NCBI RefSeq assembly: GCF_020497125.1
Contig: NC_059077.1
Coordinates: forward strand, 25,557,340 to 25,621,339
Direction of reading: 5' to 3'
Length of the DNA: 64,000 nt
Origin: Mauremys mutica
Lineage: Eukaryota; Chordata; Testudines; Geoemydidae
A model generated the notes under the pieces. The model searched no databases, was not told the origin of the DNA, and worked only from the letters and a program-made list of their open reading frames with translations. The position numbers were made by a program, and so were the translations under genes. Shown in pieces: positions 11,351 to 22,479 of this stretch (position 1 is its first letter; every line of letters begins with the position of its first letter).

Positions 11351-12222
11351 GCAAAATTTAGGCAGTTGAGGCAGCACCTCTGAATGTTTATGTATGTATT
11401 CCTATGGCTAGAGCAACACAACACCTGACTAGGATCTTCAAAGCACCCTAAGAGAGGAAGGTGCCCAAATCCCATTAAAAGTCTCTCCCATCAGCATGGA
11501 GTGTCTTCACCAGACACAATGCAGCTGTGCTGCAGCAGCGCTATATGTGTAGATAAGCCCATAGATAAAGCAGTCTAGAAACATGCAGAAGTGGATGTGG
11601 CAGTTACTATCACTATTTCTGAAGCCGTGCAGAGGGTTTCTGTTGAGGGCAAGTAGTCTTGCAAGTTTCACACACTCACCGTCTGAGAGCGGAGCCTGTC
11701 AGAGTTTGGGCATGGTGGGGGGAAGTTGTAAATATGAGGACCGGAGACAGCCCTCTGGACTCAGTGACTGACCAACATAAGAATGTCTGATGTGAAGGCG
11801 GCATCCCAATACCTGTATTGCTTTGGATACAGGCTGCAGATTCCCATATCTTGCTGTAAAACTGATGGCTTGAGGAGAGAGTTGGCTATTGGATCAAAGT
11901 AGCTGACAGTGGTATTGGCTGTGAGGGTATTTGGCTGTTTGCTGAGAAGATTCTGGAGTGTTCAGAGGGGACTAATAAGTGCCATTCTCCTCAGGCTCTG
12001 GAGAATTCATGTCTCTCACACACATGCATTTTTTTACCTCATTACAGAGACTGAGAAATCATCACTGAGATCAGAGGGTAATGTGTGTCTGTGTGAATCA
12101 GAGTACAAAGTGTTTGTGTCTTGATTAAAATCTTGCACTGAAATATATGTAAAAGCAGCCAAGTGGGGGAATCTGTATAAAGAACACCAAAAGATGTATT
12201 GCCTAATAGTTTTGTTTAAGAA

Positions 12223-12756
12223 CCGTTGTAGCTCTGTTGGTCTCAGGATATCGGAGAGACAAGGTGGGTGAGGTAATATGTTATTGGACCAACTTCTGTT
12301 GATGAAAGACAAGTTTTCAAACTTACATAGAGCTCTTCTACAGGGCTGGGACAGGTACTCAGAGTGTTAAGCTAATTACAACGGCGGAACGGGTTGGGAG
12401 TCAACATGTGTTTGCAAGAACCATTCACCTCTCCAATATCCTGGAACCTACAGGGCTACAATAACACTGCAAACAACAGTGGGAGATATCAAATTTTCTT
12501 TCTGAAATGGAAGCTCCACAACCTGAAGGAAAAGGAAGCCAAACTTAACAGTAACATCTATCAGGAAGTAGATGTTGCTAACTTCACTTCATCTTGAATG
12601 GTCTCTTGCAATGTGTTAACTCCTTATCTGTTCCACCCTTGTATTTAGCTGAATACCTTTCCCAGCCCTGAAGAGGAGCTCTGTGTAACTCATAAGCATG
12701 TCTCCTTTTACCAACAGACGTTGGTCCAATAAAAAGATATTACCTCACCCACCTTG
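12223..12756 (-). mobile_element. Penelope-like non-autonomous element with inverted ends, exact 12-bp duplication
   Basis: The 12-bp direct repeat tttgtttaagaa lies on both sides (12211-12222 and 12757-12768). The left arm starts ccgttgtagctctgttggtc and contains gacaaggtgggtgaggtaat. The right arm carries the inverted counterpart attacctcacccaccttg. Matching continues inward on both sides through the gctaattacaa / ttagctgaat region, giving imperfect arms of roughly 180-200 bp. The minus strand places the shared tail (gaccaacagagctacaacgg) at the 3' end. The partial inverted copy at the other end and the long duplication recall Penelope-like retroelements, which is an inference. No RT or GIY-YIG nuclease is encoded. 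Confidence 0.65.
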
Positions 12757-12768
12757 TTTGTTTAAGAA

Positions 12769-14935
12769 AGTAATATTTTTGAATAACTAACAGTATTTGC
12801 AAATGTGTTTGTATTACATGTTTTGTTCACTAAGACACTGACTGGCAGCTATTACCACCTACATCCTGGGATTTGCATATCATAGCTCTGATGTTTTAAC
12901 TGCAATCCTTTCAGGAAAAAAAGAGTATGGAACTCTGGTCTGTGGCTCAGCAGAGAGGTAAGGAGAGGTGCAGGAAAAAGAGGACTGCAATAGTTTCACT
13001 TAATATCCTCTCAGGACACCCCTACATCATGATCAACTTATTTGGGCTATTTCAGACCAAAGGAGGAGGGACTCTCAACTCTTTGCCAGCAGGCCCCATT
13101 TTTAAAACTCAAGGAAAGGCATGAAAATTGATGCAGAAAAATTAGAATACTTAAAATCACTTGAGACCAAATAGCCTTCATATATAGGCATGGGTTCTAG
13201 TGACATCAGTGAGAACTCCCGACTTCAGTTGAGAGCAACCAGAGGCAGAACCTGGATCATGATCTCCACTTGATTACCAGAAGCTCTGAAGCCGTCCAGT
13301 CATGTTAGTCTGCAGTACAGATCTATCCTGATGTTTAAGGGTTGTGCATTTAAAAAAAACTGAATATAATTCTTGTGTATATATAGAGCAGCCAATCGTC
13401 AAATGTTAAGAACTTTTTCAAATTTTACATCAAACCAAACAAGCTGAAACAACTTCACAGACTGAGAAGCTGGGCCTTTGTACCTTAGCAAGTCTCTTCT
13501 TAGCTGGGTAAAAGTCTGACATTTTCCCTTCTCATTTAAGAACAGTGAGACAAATTATTTTGAATACAGGAAACTTTAAATTAAAGTAAAGCTTCCATGG
13601 CTGAATATCTAATCCACAAAAAGAGAGAATTCACAATATGTAATGAAAAATCTAACAATCATAACCACAGTAACACCAATTGGCAGTTATATAATCACTG
13701 CATACTTCAAATATTCTGCAATTCGTAATGTAACTATATATATATATATATGAGTTTTCTGTGTGGCATCTAACAAAATATAAATAATGTAGGAATCCCT
13801 GTTATCCTGGTGTGCTTCTTAGCAGTTTTACACAGTACTCTAAAGAGCACTAGTGTTAGTTTCAGTGCTGGTTTCATCCCTTCCATGGGGTTGGTAGCAT
13901 TGATACTGAGTACGGGAATGTCTGACATATTTGAAATTACTGTAGCTTTGTGAATGACCTAATTAACACTTGCTGAGTTACAGGACAGACTGACCCTGAT
14001 CATCTTATAATGTGTCATTCCATATACTCATAGTAAGTAGGGTTATTTAAGAACTTTACTCAGGATTGTGGCATATCAACAGTTACAGGCTGTGTCAGTT
14101 ACAGCAGTCGTAAGCTTAAAGTACATTTTTCTTATGTGGTCTAACATTCCAACCATCAGCTCTCGTAAACGATAGCTGCATTTTCACATGGTTAGAACAT
14201 ATTGGGCCAAATCATCTGCTGGTGTAAGTGGGCACTACTCCATTTTCACTAGCTAAGAAACTGTCCCACTGTCCCATTAATACTGTAGTTCACTTGTATG
14301 TGCCACTGATTTTGAATAAAATTAGAATCTCTGAATGTAGTGTAGGGTTTTTGTGTCATGTGTTTTGAATTTCAAAGTGGTGCTGTGAAGCTGGGTCTTT
14401 TGTTTCCAGCTTTGTTAGACTCAGCCCAGAACAATGCCAAAGATGTGAAGTATTAGTAAATTAATCTGGTTTATGTTAGTGTTTCTTGTCACTTCGTAAC
14501 GCAAAGTCTTTACTGTAGAATAATTAATTATGTAAAATTAATTGAATCCAGACCCTGCCTTACTTATTTGTGAAATGAGCAATTCTTGAGGGTGGTTCCT
14601 CTTTTTACAGTTCAGTGGCAGTCTCCAGGGATAGATTGTGCCCAAATTTAGGGGACACAAATCCTTTCCAAAGGTGAGGAAGAGGCTTTGTCTGTCCGCC
14701 TTCTCCACATTAGCCAGGGAGCTGACTAGCCAAGAAGAAGGAACAGTAGAAGGTACTCTGTGGGGGGAATGGGCTTCTCCCCGAGCTGTGCAATTCTGCA
14801 CCATGCAAAGTAGAGGAGTGGTTAAATGCTAGAATCAGGCCAAATTCACAGCCATGAAAAACACACACTGTAGACGGTGAAATCTGGTCTTTTGTGTGCT
14901 TTTACCCTATACTATACAGATTTCATGGGAGAGAC
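12769..14935. other. AT-rich, no gene recognised; small repeats
   Basis: I see no gene in this stretch. It holds a (TA)n run at 13735-13751 and a fragment ttgggccaaatcatctgctg near 14208 that resembles the edge of a common amniote hairpin repeat. The frame at 14538-14804 (minus strand) has no recognisable domain. Confidence 0.4.
13735..13751. repeat. (TA)n microsatellite
   Basis: Seventeen bases of alternating T and A in AT-rich sequence. Confidence 0.9.
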
Positions 14936-15589
14936 CAGCATTTCTCAAATTGGAGGTCCTGACCCAAAAGGGAGTTGTGGGGGGGGGTCACAAGGTTATT
15001 TTAGGGGGGATTGCAGTATTGCCACCCTTATTTTTGTGCTGCCTTCAGAGCTGGGCAACCAGAGAGCTGCGGCTGTTGGCCGGGCACCCAGCTCTCAAGG
15101 CAGTGCTCCACCAACAGCAGTGCAGAAGGGTGGCAATACCATACCATGCCACCTTTCCTTCTGTGCTGCTGCCTTCAGAGGTGGGTGATTGGAGAGTGGT
15201 GGCTGCTGACCAAGGGCCCAGCTCTAAGGCAGCAGCACAGGAGTAAGGGTGGCAATACCATACCAGGCCATCCTTATTTCTGCACTGCTGCTGGTGGCGG
15301 CTCTCCCTTCAGAACTGGGTGCCTGGCAGGCAACTGCTGCTCTCCAGTAGCCCAACTCTGAAGGCAGCACTGCCACCAGCAGCAGTGCAGAAGTAAGGGC
15401 AGCAGTACGGCAACCCCCCTACAATAACCTTGTGACACCCCCTCCACTCCTTTTTGGGGCAGAACCCCTACAATTACAACACCATGAAATTTTCAGATTT
15501 AAATATCTGAAACCATGACACTTTGTGATTTTAAAAATCCTATGACTCTGAAATTGACCAAAATGGACCGTGAATTTGGTAGGGCCCTA
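14936..15589. mobile_element. hAT-like element with long inverted arms and internal subrepeats
   Basis: The right end gaatttggtagggcccta is the terminus I associate with a turtle hAT family. Sequence at 14950-15045 (gtcacaaggttattttaggg, then gcagtattgccaccctt) reappears inverted at about 15375-15480 (gccctt ... tagtacggcaaccccc ... aataaccttgtgac). Between the arms, modules such as agggtggcaataccatacca and ctgccttcagag(c/g)tggg repeat about every 120-140 bp. No transposase is present. The left terminus is degenerate and its duplication is not identified. Confidence 0.6.
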
Positions 15590-15954
15590 TTAGTGATTCT
15601 ATTTTGTTTTTCCTACCCCAATTATACAATAATTAGGACAGATGAACAATTGTATGACCATAAAAATGCTGGAAAGGAAAATGGGATACAGACTGGGGTA
15701 CAGTGGGGAATACATTGGATCTCTCCTCCGGTCCTATGACAAATCTCAGAAATAGACTATACAGCTATATTAACATTCCACAGAGCCCCTCGGACTGCAG
15801 TCCTGAGGCAGCCACTGTGCTGAGTGTGTGCAGGGCAAAGCACTGTTAGTGATGCAGAAGCACTGGGCCTCTGTTGAAATGATTCTGCTCTCCTGAAGAC
15901 CTGTAATCTGCTAGGTTTGGGGATTGACTGATGGCCTGGTCTGAGGGTGACGAA

Positions 15955-16299
15955 TAGAGCTGGCTGGGAATTTTATGTTGGAGTGATTTTCTGATGGGGA
16001 AAAAACACCCTTTTCACAAAATCTAAATCATGGGAAAATTTCAATTATATATATAAAGCTTCTGTTGTGACAATCAAAATGACGGCTGCCTGCCTGCAAG
16101 GTTCTTGTTAACTGCACTTTCTGCTGCTGTCAAGCTGAAAATGTCCATGTATGTTCTTCCAAAGTGGATTTTTTTTCCCCGGAAATCCCTTGTTATGAAA
16201 ATTTTTATGTTTTTGACACTTTATCCTGATTCTGGATGACACTTTTTCAAAATTATGAAATTTTTTCAGGAAGGGATTTCCATTTTCTGGCCAGCTCTA
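15955..16299. mobile_element. non-autonomous DNA element with tagagctggc ends
   Basis: A 10-bp perfect terminal inverted repeat, tagagctggc ... gccagctcta, bounds about 345 bp of AT-rich, T-run-rich sequence. It is a second member of the family at 4305-4678, with better-preserved ends. The flanking octamers are only loosely similar, so the insertion is old or the duplication has decayed. Confidence 0.65.
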
Positions 16300-16761
16300 C
16301 TGAAAAGCTCCACTCCCTTCCAAGCAATAGGAAGGAGATCCTTGTGGTGGTTTTTTTTTCTGCCAAAACTCACTCCGGGGATTTTCTTGTGGAAGGGATG
16401 ATCCAAGCCCTAACTTTATATTATGCTCCTGCTTTCTGTCTCATGCCGTGTTTGCATTTATTCTGAGCTCTTTCAATGTGTACTTCGGAATTTTCTGCCT
16501 AGCTTAAAAACTCTGCATAACAAAGTGAACAAAATACAATTGGCCCCAAAGTGGGCATAGATCACATGGTGGCTAAAGTTTTATGCTTAGAATGGACAGT
16601 ACCATGTATACCTAAACATTTCTATGATTTAACGAGGGGAGGTAAATGCCCATCTTTAAATGCTACCCACTGTATTCATTTTCCCTTCATGTGTTTTATT
16701 GCAGACCTGGATATTCTTTTGAACAATATCCTGAAAAGAGAAGGTGGAAATGAAGGTGTTT

Positions 16762-16785
16762 AAAAAAAAAAAAAAAAAAAAAAAA
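16762..16785 (+). repeat. poly(A) tract, 24 A
   Basis: An uninterrupted run of 24 adenines follows gaaggtgttt. I looked upstream for a retroposed gene or LINE body and recognised none, so it may be a simple A-tract. A retroposition tail remains possible but unsupported. Confidence 0.8.
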
Positions 16786-18169
16786 GAATTTAAATCAGTT
16801 ACAAGAGAAAAGCAATTCAATTGAACTGCCAGGTAGCATGAATTCTTGCACTTTCTGCTTCCTAAAAAAGGCCACTGTCAGTATGTAGCCTCACATTCTT
16901 TTCTATATAAAAAACTTCTACTGTCTCTGTCATTTAAGACCTGTCTTCTTGTCAACAAGAACAATTAGATTAAGTATATTTAATTACTCCCCTTAATTTT
17001 CAAACTATAATGGGTATGAAACTAGCATACTGAAATGTTCTGCTCATAAAACTGGCTACCTAGCTCCCTCTTGAGTCAAAATCCAAGTGCTCAAATCAAA
17101 GGGAAATTATTTCCTTATTGTTTCATTTTGGAGGACATTTGTTTTCTTTCATCTTTTGTTAATTTCAGTGGAGTTATTTTTTATTTACCTTGGTATAAAT
17201 GAGATCAGAACCTCTCTCTCCCCCTACATCTTTTAGATTCTTAAGTGATGCTTTCCTGTACATATAATCTATCTTAATTTCTGCTCTCTCCCGTATCTAT
17301 CTCCTTTTAACAATTAAATATCTTGAAGTCCATACTCCATTTTTACCTCCCTTCCTCACTGACATCAGTGGAAGTTTGTTTGAAAAGCAACTGAATAAAA
17401 TCAGAGTAAGGCCATCAAGTGTGTTGGTTCCTTATTTATCATGACCTTGGGAAAGTGCTTTGGACATTTTTCCCACCTTCATTTTTGCACTAAAATGTTC
17501 ATATGTTAGTCTTTCAGCTTCATTGCTGATCTGCATGAATACCTGAGGGCAAAAGGTAAGTGTTTATTTAGTGTACACCTGTTTAACTTCTCTGGAGACG
17601 GAATCATGCAGAAGAGCAACTTAGAAGCTAATAGTTGTAATAAGGGTCTGACACACAGAAGTGCAAGTCAGGATGCAGTCCCCTTCTCCTCACTTATGAG
17701 GGGTTGGGGATTTGTCTGAACTGAGAGTTGAAAAATACCCTTGGGTCTAGGCCAGCCTGGGTGGTAATAGACCCTCAACCCCTCTGGCAACCTCAGTCAT
17801 GGGCCACGCTTGGACAGGGCTCTGGGACCCTTACTTCTCACCCCCATGACCTGACTGGGCCATTCATAGGCTACAAAGATACCTCATTGTATCCCAGCCC
17901 CCCAAAGAGGGTAGCTTATTTGTTTCTTCCTGGACATAAACTATCATTTTCACTTGTTTCCTTTGCCCCCACCTGCCCTTCCCTTGGTTTGTCTTGTTTC
18001 TTACTGCTAGATTTCCTGCTTTTGGATTTTGGCACCTTGAAGGCCTCTTTACATGTGGAAAATTGGTGGCTACTGGTATGGGTTTTTTGTCTTCCTCAGC
18101 ACACCCAAGGAGGGTTGGCTAAGGAGGGAGCACTGTAGTACTGATGGCTATTTGTCACAGCTGGACAGG
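16786..18169. other. no gene recognised
   Basis: AT-rich sequence to about 17630, then mixed composition. The 136-residue frame at 17728-18138 has no recognisable domain or signal and lies in ordinary repeat-bearing DNA. A short phrase at 17360-17400 (gacatcagtggaagtttg ... aaaatcagagtaaggcc) looks like the edge of an amniote hairpin repeat. Confidence 0.4.
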
Positions 18170-18321
18170 TGGCGTCCAGCACTTGAGTGGGTGAAATTTT
18201 TTGGACAAATAGTTTATTTGCTGAAAAACACAGTTCCAGCCAACCTGAAACTATTCATGAATTCAACCCAATTAGCTTTGGCTGGAAAATGTCTTTTGGA
18301 GGCTAGCAAACCATGTATATT

Positions 18322-18740
18322 CATCCATTCCTTTAGCCCAGTGGTTAGAGTACTTGCCTGGGATGTAAGAGGCCTGGGTTTGAATCCTCACTGTAGAGCA
18401 GTCATTTGAACTGACCTCTCGTGCTAGCTAGGTGAGTATCCCAACCACCATATTATAGGCTATTCTGGCATAGGGGAAGCTTTCTCAATTCCTCCTGTTG
18501 AAACTGTTCCATTTTGTATGGATACACAAATATTCACTAGGCTGGAGAGAGAGAGAACAATTCTTTAGCCTGGTGATTAAGGCATTCACTGGGAGGTAGA
18601 AGTTGTGGATTCAAATCCCTCCTGAATCTGCCAGGGAGAAGATCTTGAATTCAAGTCACTGCTGTAGAGTGTGGATTCAAACCTGTCTCTCCTCTAGCCC
18701 AGGCAGATACCCTAGCCATTGGGCTAAAGGCTACATGTGT
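18322..18740 (+). repeat. composite repeat with three tRNA-like modules
   Basis: Three segments resemble a tRNA pol III promoter. Module 1 (plus, 18331-18386) has tagcccagtggttagag (A-box-like) and gggtttgaatcctc (B-box-like). Module 2 (plus, about 18570-18625) has tagcctggtgattaagg and tggattcaaatccc. Module 3 lies on the minus strand (about 18672-18728), with tagcccaatggctaggg and aggtttgaatcc. Spacers such as ctattctggcataggggaag match a composite repeat I recall from turtles and crocodilians. None folds as a clear tRNA here, so these are SINE-type modules rather than genes. Confidence 0.6.
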
Positions 18741-19630
18741 GCAATATTTGCTGGCCTGAACAAGATTTTGCTGACAAGTTCTGAACAGTTTTGGAACTGA
18801 ACTGATTTTATTTATTTTGAATTTGATGACAGAACTGAAAACCCAGCTGTATCCAGCATAGGTTAACTGAGGTAGCAAGGGGAACACAGTTGCCACTGCA
18901 GTTGAAAGCACCAGCTGGATGGTATCTGTTTGGACCTTGACCATGCACTGCACAGTGTCTAGGGCAGAAAGTGGCACCCCTTGTTTAAATTTGCTTCACC
19001 ATTTCTGGATCAAAATGTTTTAGAACTTGTGTTATGTGAAAACTATCAATATTTTGACTTTTTGTTCTGATTTGGGGCAAAACAAATGTTGAAATATGGG
19101 AATTTTCTCTAGCATCCTCTCATTCTCATATGACTAGCACTTTTACACTAGTGGGAAGAATAAATGCTTCAGAATATTTTATTGTGATCTTAAAAGTCTT
19201 TGCCTTTTTTTTTTAAGCTAAGCTGTTGGTGGTGGGGAAAAGAAGATCAAACTGTGAGCTTCATGGCACAACAGAAACAATTATAGAGTGGCCATTCCCT
19301 CCTGCCCCTTCATCAAACTACAGCAGGGATGTGTCAGAGAGCCCCCGTTGGATGAGGGGCTAACATCAATGCAGCTTCCTGCTAGCCTTCCAGAGATGCT
19401 GATGAGTAACACTATATGCTGATTGTAAGCAAGTTAGGGTCCTCACCAGGATCATAAGAATGGGCTCAATCCCAGACTGGCAAGTCATTTGTTTTTCCTT
19501 TTTTAGTTATTTTTACTTTTTTTTTGTTATAAAAATTATTCCCCAAGGAAAAGACCTTACCGACTGGCTTTATTTTCCTTTTCTGCTAAGCCTTTTGTCC
19601 AGTTAATGTCTGTTCCTATACATTCTAGCT

Positions 19631-19847
19631 CAGGGGTTCTCAAGCTGGGGGTCGGGACCCCTCAGGGCATCGTGAGGTTATTACACGGGGGTCACGAGCT
19701 GTCAACATCCACCCCAAACCCCGCTTTGCCTCCAGCATTTAAAATGGTGTTAAATATATAAACAAGTGTTTTTAATTTATAAGGGGGGTTGCACTCAGAG
19801 GCTTGCTATGTGAAAGGGTCACCAGTACAATAGTTTGAGAACCACTG
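19631..19847. mobile_element. hAT-type MITE, caggggttctcaagct ends
   Basis: The left end caggggttctcaagct and the right end agtttgagaaccactg form an imperfect 16-bp terminal inverted repeat of the common amniote hAT-Charlie type. The interior gggtcgggaccc...ggtcacgagc is followed by AT-rich sequence. The flanking octamers (ttctagct / tatatatt) do not match, so the insertion is old. Confidence 0.75.
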
Positions 19848-21209
19848 TATATATTGTACTCTTATGGTGCCATTTTATGTGTTTTTTTTAAAAATAGGCT
19901 TAGCTATTTCACTTCTTTGGTCCTCTTCTCTCTCTCTCTTTTATGTGTTCTACTTCTGCATTGTAAAGCTAATTACAGTATTTCGTGAGATTATACCAGT
20001 ATAGTTGTTATATATAGTTACTAGTTTTCCAGAATAGAAGTAAATAGAATGAAAACTAGTCCCAGTAGTTGTGAAATTGGCATGACTTTCTTTGTCAAAT
20101 TTAATTGTTTTTGAAGGCTGAAACAATGTAGCCTACAGTGCGCTGAATTCTTCAGTACTGCTGTGGCATTTCAGTAGCGGGTAGAAAATAAAGCAGGCTG
20201 GGTCTGTACATTTTACATTCCCAGGAACTGAGTTCTGATGGTGTCCATACCACTAATTAGCTTTTTGCTGTGTTACCATGCTGTCAAGCAATCATTATTT
20301 TTTTAAAATGTATTTGAATATCATGTTAAACTTATGTATTTAAATACTCAGAAGTCAGGCTATTACAAACTTGTATGCCTTTGCACTTCCTGTATATATT
20401 ATTTCTATATTTAACATCAACAGGAATATATTAATGAACATAGTTTAAAAGTGAAAGAGGAATATAAAGTGTGTCATATGTCGCAGTGTAGCTGAGAGAG
20501 TTAAAATGGGATGTCTAGCTTTCTGATTTCCTCTATGAAGCATTTAGAACTGGAACTCTAATGTAACATTAACATAATGTATTGTATTTTAACTTCCACA
20601 GGCCAACTCCTGGGATGCAGTTTCAGGGCCTGGTTGCAGATCTTGATGTGAAAGATGCACATCTCTTACTATGTATACTTATATGTGTAGTGCCAATCAT
20701 AATGGAGCTCTGATCTCATTTATATGGGACTACTAAGTGCTGTTGTGATATGTATAACAAGGAGCAGCAAATGTATACATAAAACTGCAAACTGAACACA
20801 CATCAAATTTTTATGTATTTCTTAAATTATCTGAGTTGGTAAAAGACCTAGGAGTATGTTACCAATAAAAAGTAGTTTGAAGGTGATTTCCATTCATGTT
20901 TTTTTGCTATCATAATTTTTAATTGGGATGAACTTGCTTCTCATTTGTCTTATTTCCATGTCTGTCCAAGTCATGCCCACTGTTTTCAGTTTTTTTTTCA
21001 GTTCCTCCACAAATCTGTTTCCCATAGTTTACTTTCACTAAATCTTTGCTGCCAATTTTATTTTGTTTTCTTTTCCAAGCATTTACTTTCAGTGCCAGAT
21101 GTCTAAAAATAAAAAGTTGCATTTAATTATCTCATTTAACTCAGAGAGCTGTTGTTTCTTTGTTTTCTAGAAACAATTTGCTATCCACGATGACAATGGA
21201 GGCACCTAA
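19848..21209. other. AT-rich, no gene recognised
   Basis: I see nothing I can support as a gene. A weak amniote repeat phrase (gtagtgccaatcataatgg ... ctaagtgctgttgtgat) lies near 20690-20750, similar to 31998-32142 but much diverged. Confidence 0.4.
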
Positions 21210-22081
21210 TCCATTGGTCCTGAATACCAGAATGCCCCAGACTCCCAGAATGAACTGAAAATTACAACTCCCCAGAAGATATCTTCACCCTTCCTTATCC
21301 TCGGTCTCCTCTTGAGTCCAACCTCCTGAGTGTCATTGTGACACCAGAGGAGGAAACTACCTCAAGGAGATGGGAATGTTCCACTCCTCAGTCCATAGGC
21401 AGGAGCTTTTACCCACTGGAACTAATTGCTCCACTGGTCAAGCAGGAACTAGCCTTCTCCTTGGAAGAGTTGGAGGCTCCAGACATTGCTTCACCCCCAG
21501 GCAGGTAGGTGAATTGGGACAGTGACTTGAAGATCCAGGGTCCATTCTCCACCTAGATATGACTACCTAAGGGACTCTCAACAGCTCAACCATTTATATT
21601 GGCCCTAATGGGGTCCATGGGATCCATGCACATGATATCCTAATTCCATCCATAAGCCCCACTGTACCTCTCTCATGTGATACTTACCAGCTCCATCAGA
21701 GTATGAGGGAGAAGTGACCAAACCAGATCTGCAGCTATCTATGAATGTTTCATCTGCTTACCAGGTAAGGCAATTGCCCCATCTTTGTCATCTTGACCAC
21801 AGGCTATATCAGAAGCTACTGCAGAGAGCATCAAATTACCTCCAGATTCCACTACAGAATGTCCAGGATACCCTCCATCAACTCTTTGACATGTTACAAT
21901 CTTCTGGTCCCAATAAAATGGCCCTCCCAATAAACAAGGCCATCATGGAACCAGCTAGGGTAAGCTCTGGCCTCCTGAACCCCCTACACTGAAAAGGGCT
22001 GAGACACACTATTTTGTACCAGCCAAAGGAGTGGAGTGCCTCTTCCCAACCCAGCTCCCAGATGGTACAAGCAGCCACTGA

Positions 22082-22359
22082 GGATCCATCGACACTTCAG
22101 TACAACATGCGTAGATGGCCCATGTCAGCTGACCTGGGCTTGTGTGGGTTTGGGCTGTAGGGCTATAAAATTGCAGTGTAGACATTGAGGCTTGGACTGG
22201 AGCCTGGGCTCTGGGACCCTGTGATGGGGAAGGGTCCCAGAGCCCTGGCTCCAGCCCGAGCCCAAATGTCTACACTGCAATTTTATGACCCTGCAGCATG
22301 AGCCCAAGTCAGCTGACATGGGCCAGCCAAGGGTGTTGTATTGAAGTATAGACATACCC
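22082..22359. mobile_element. hairpin MITE in DIRS gag, exact TGA duplication
   Basis: About 100-bp arms are inverted copies: left cccatgtcagctgac..., aattgcagtgtagacatt and gcctgggctctgggac, with the mirror image on the right. The right end gtatagacataccc carries the terminal motif of this window's TIR family. The trinucleotide tga flanks it (22079-22081 and 22360-22362). It would fold into a long hairpin. It has no coding capacity. A second member lies at 55316-55599. Confidence 0.85.
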
Positions 22360-22479
22360 TGAAGAGTCTAGATTACAGCATCCCAAGGCTACACAAGTGG
22401 AAAAGGGCTCTGAGTGACTTGACCTTCTAGGGGGGGAAGGTGTTTTCTTCTACAAGTCTTCAACTCTGTATGGCTAATA

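Noticed and set aside
16551..16785. Processed pseudogene with poly(A) tail
   Set aside because: The 24-A tract is real, but no coding sequence or LINE body is recognisable upstream and no flanking duplication was found.
17728..18138. 136-residue frame as a gene
   Set aside because: No recognised domain, low-information composition, and no supporting context.
18322..18740. tRNA genes
   Set aside because: A and B boxes are present, but I see no credible acceptor stem or cloverleaf and the modules belong to a composite dispersed repeat.
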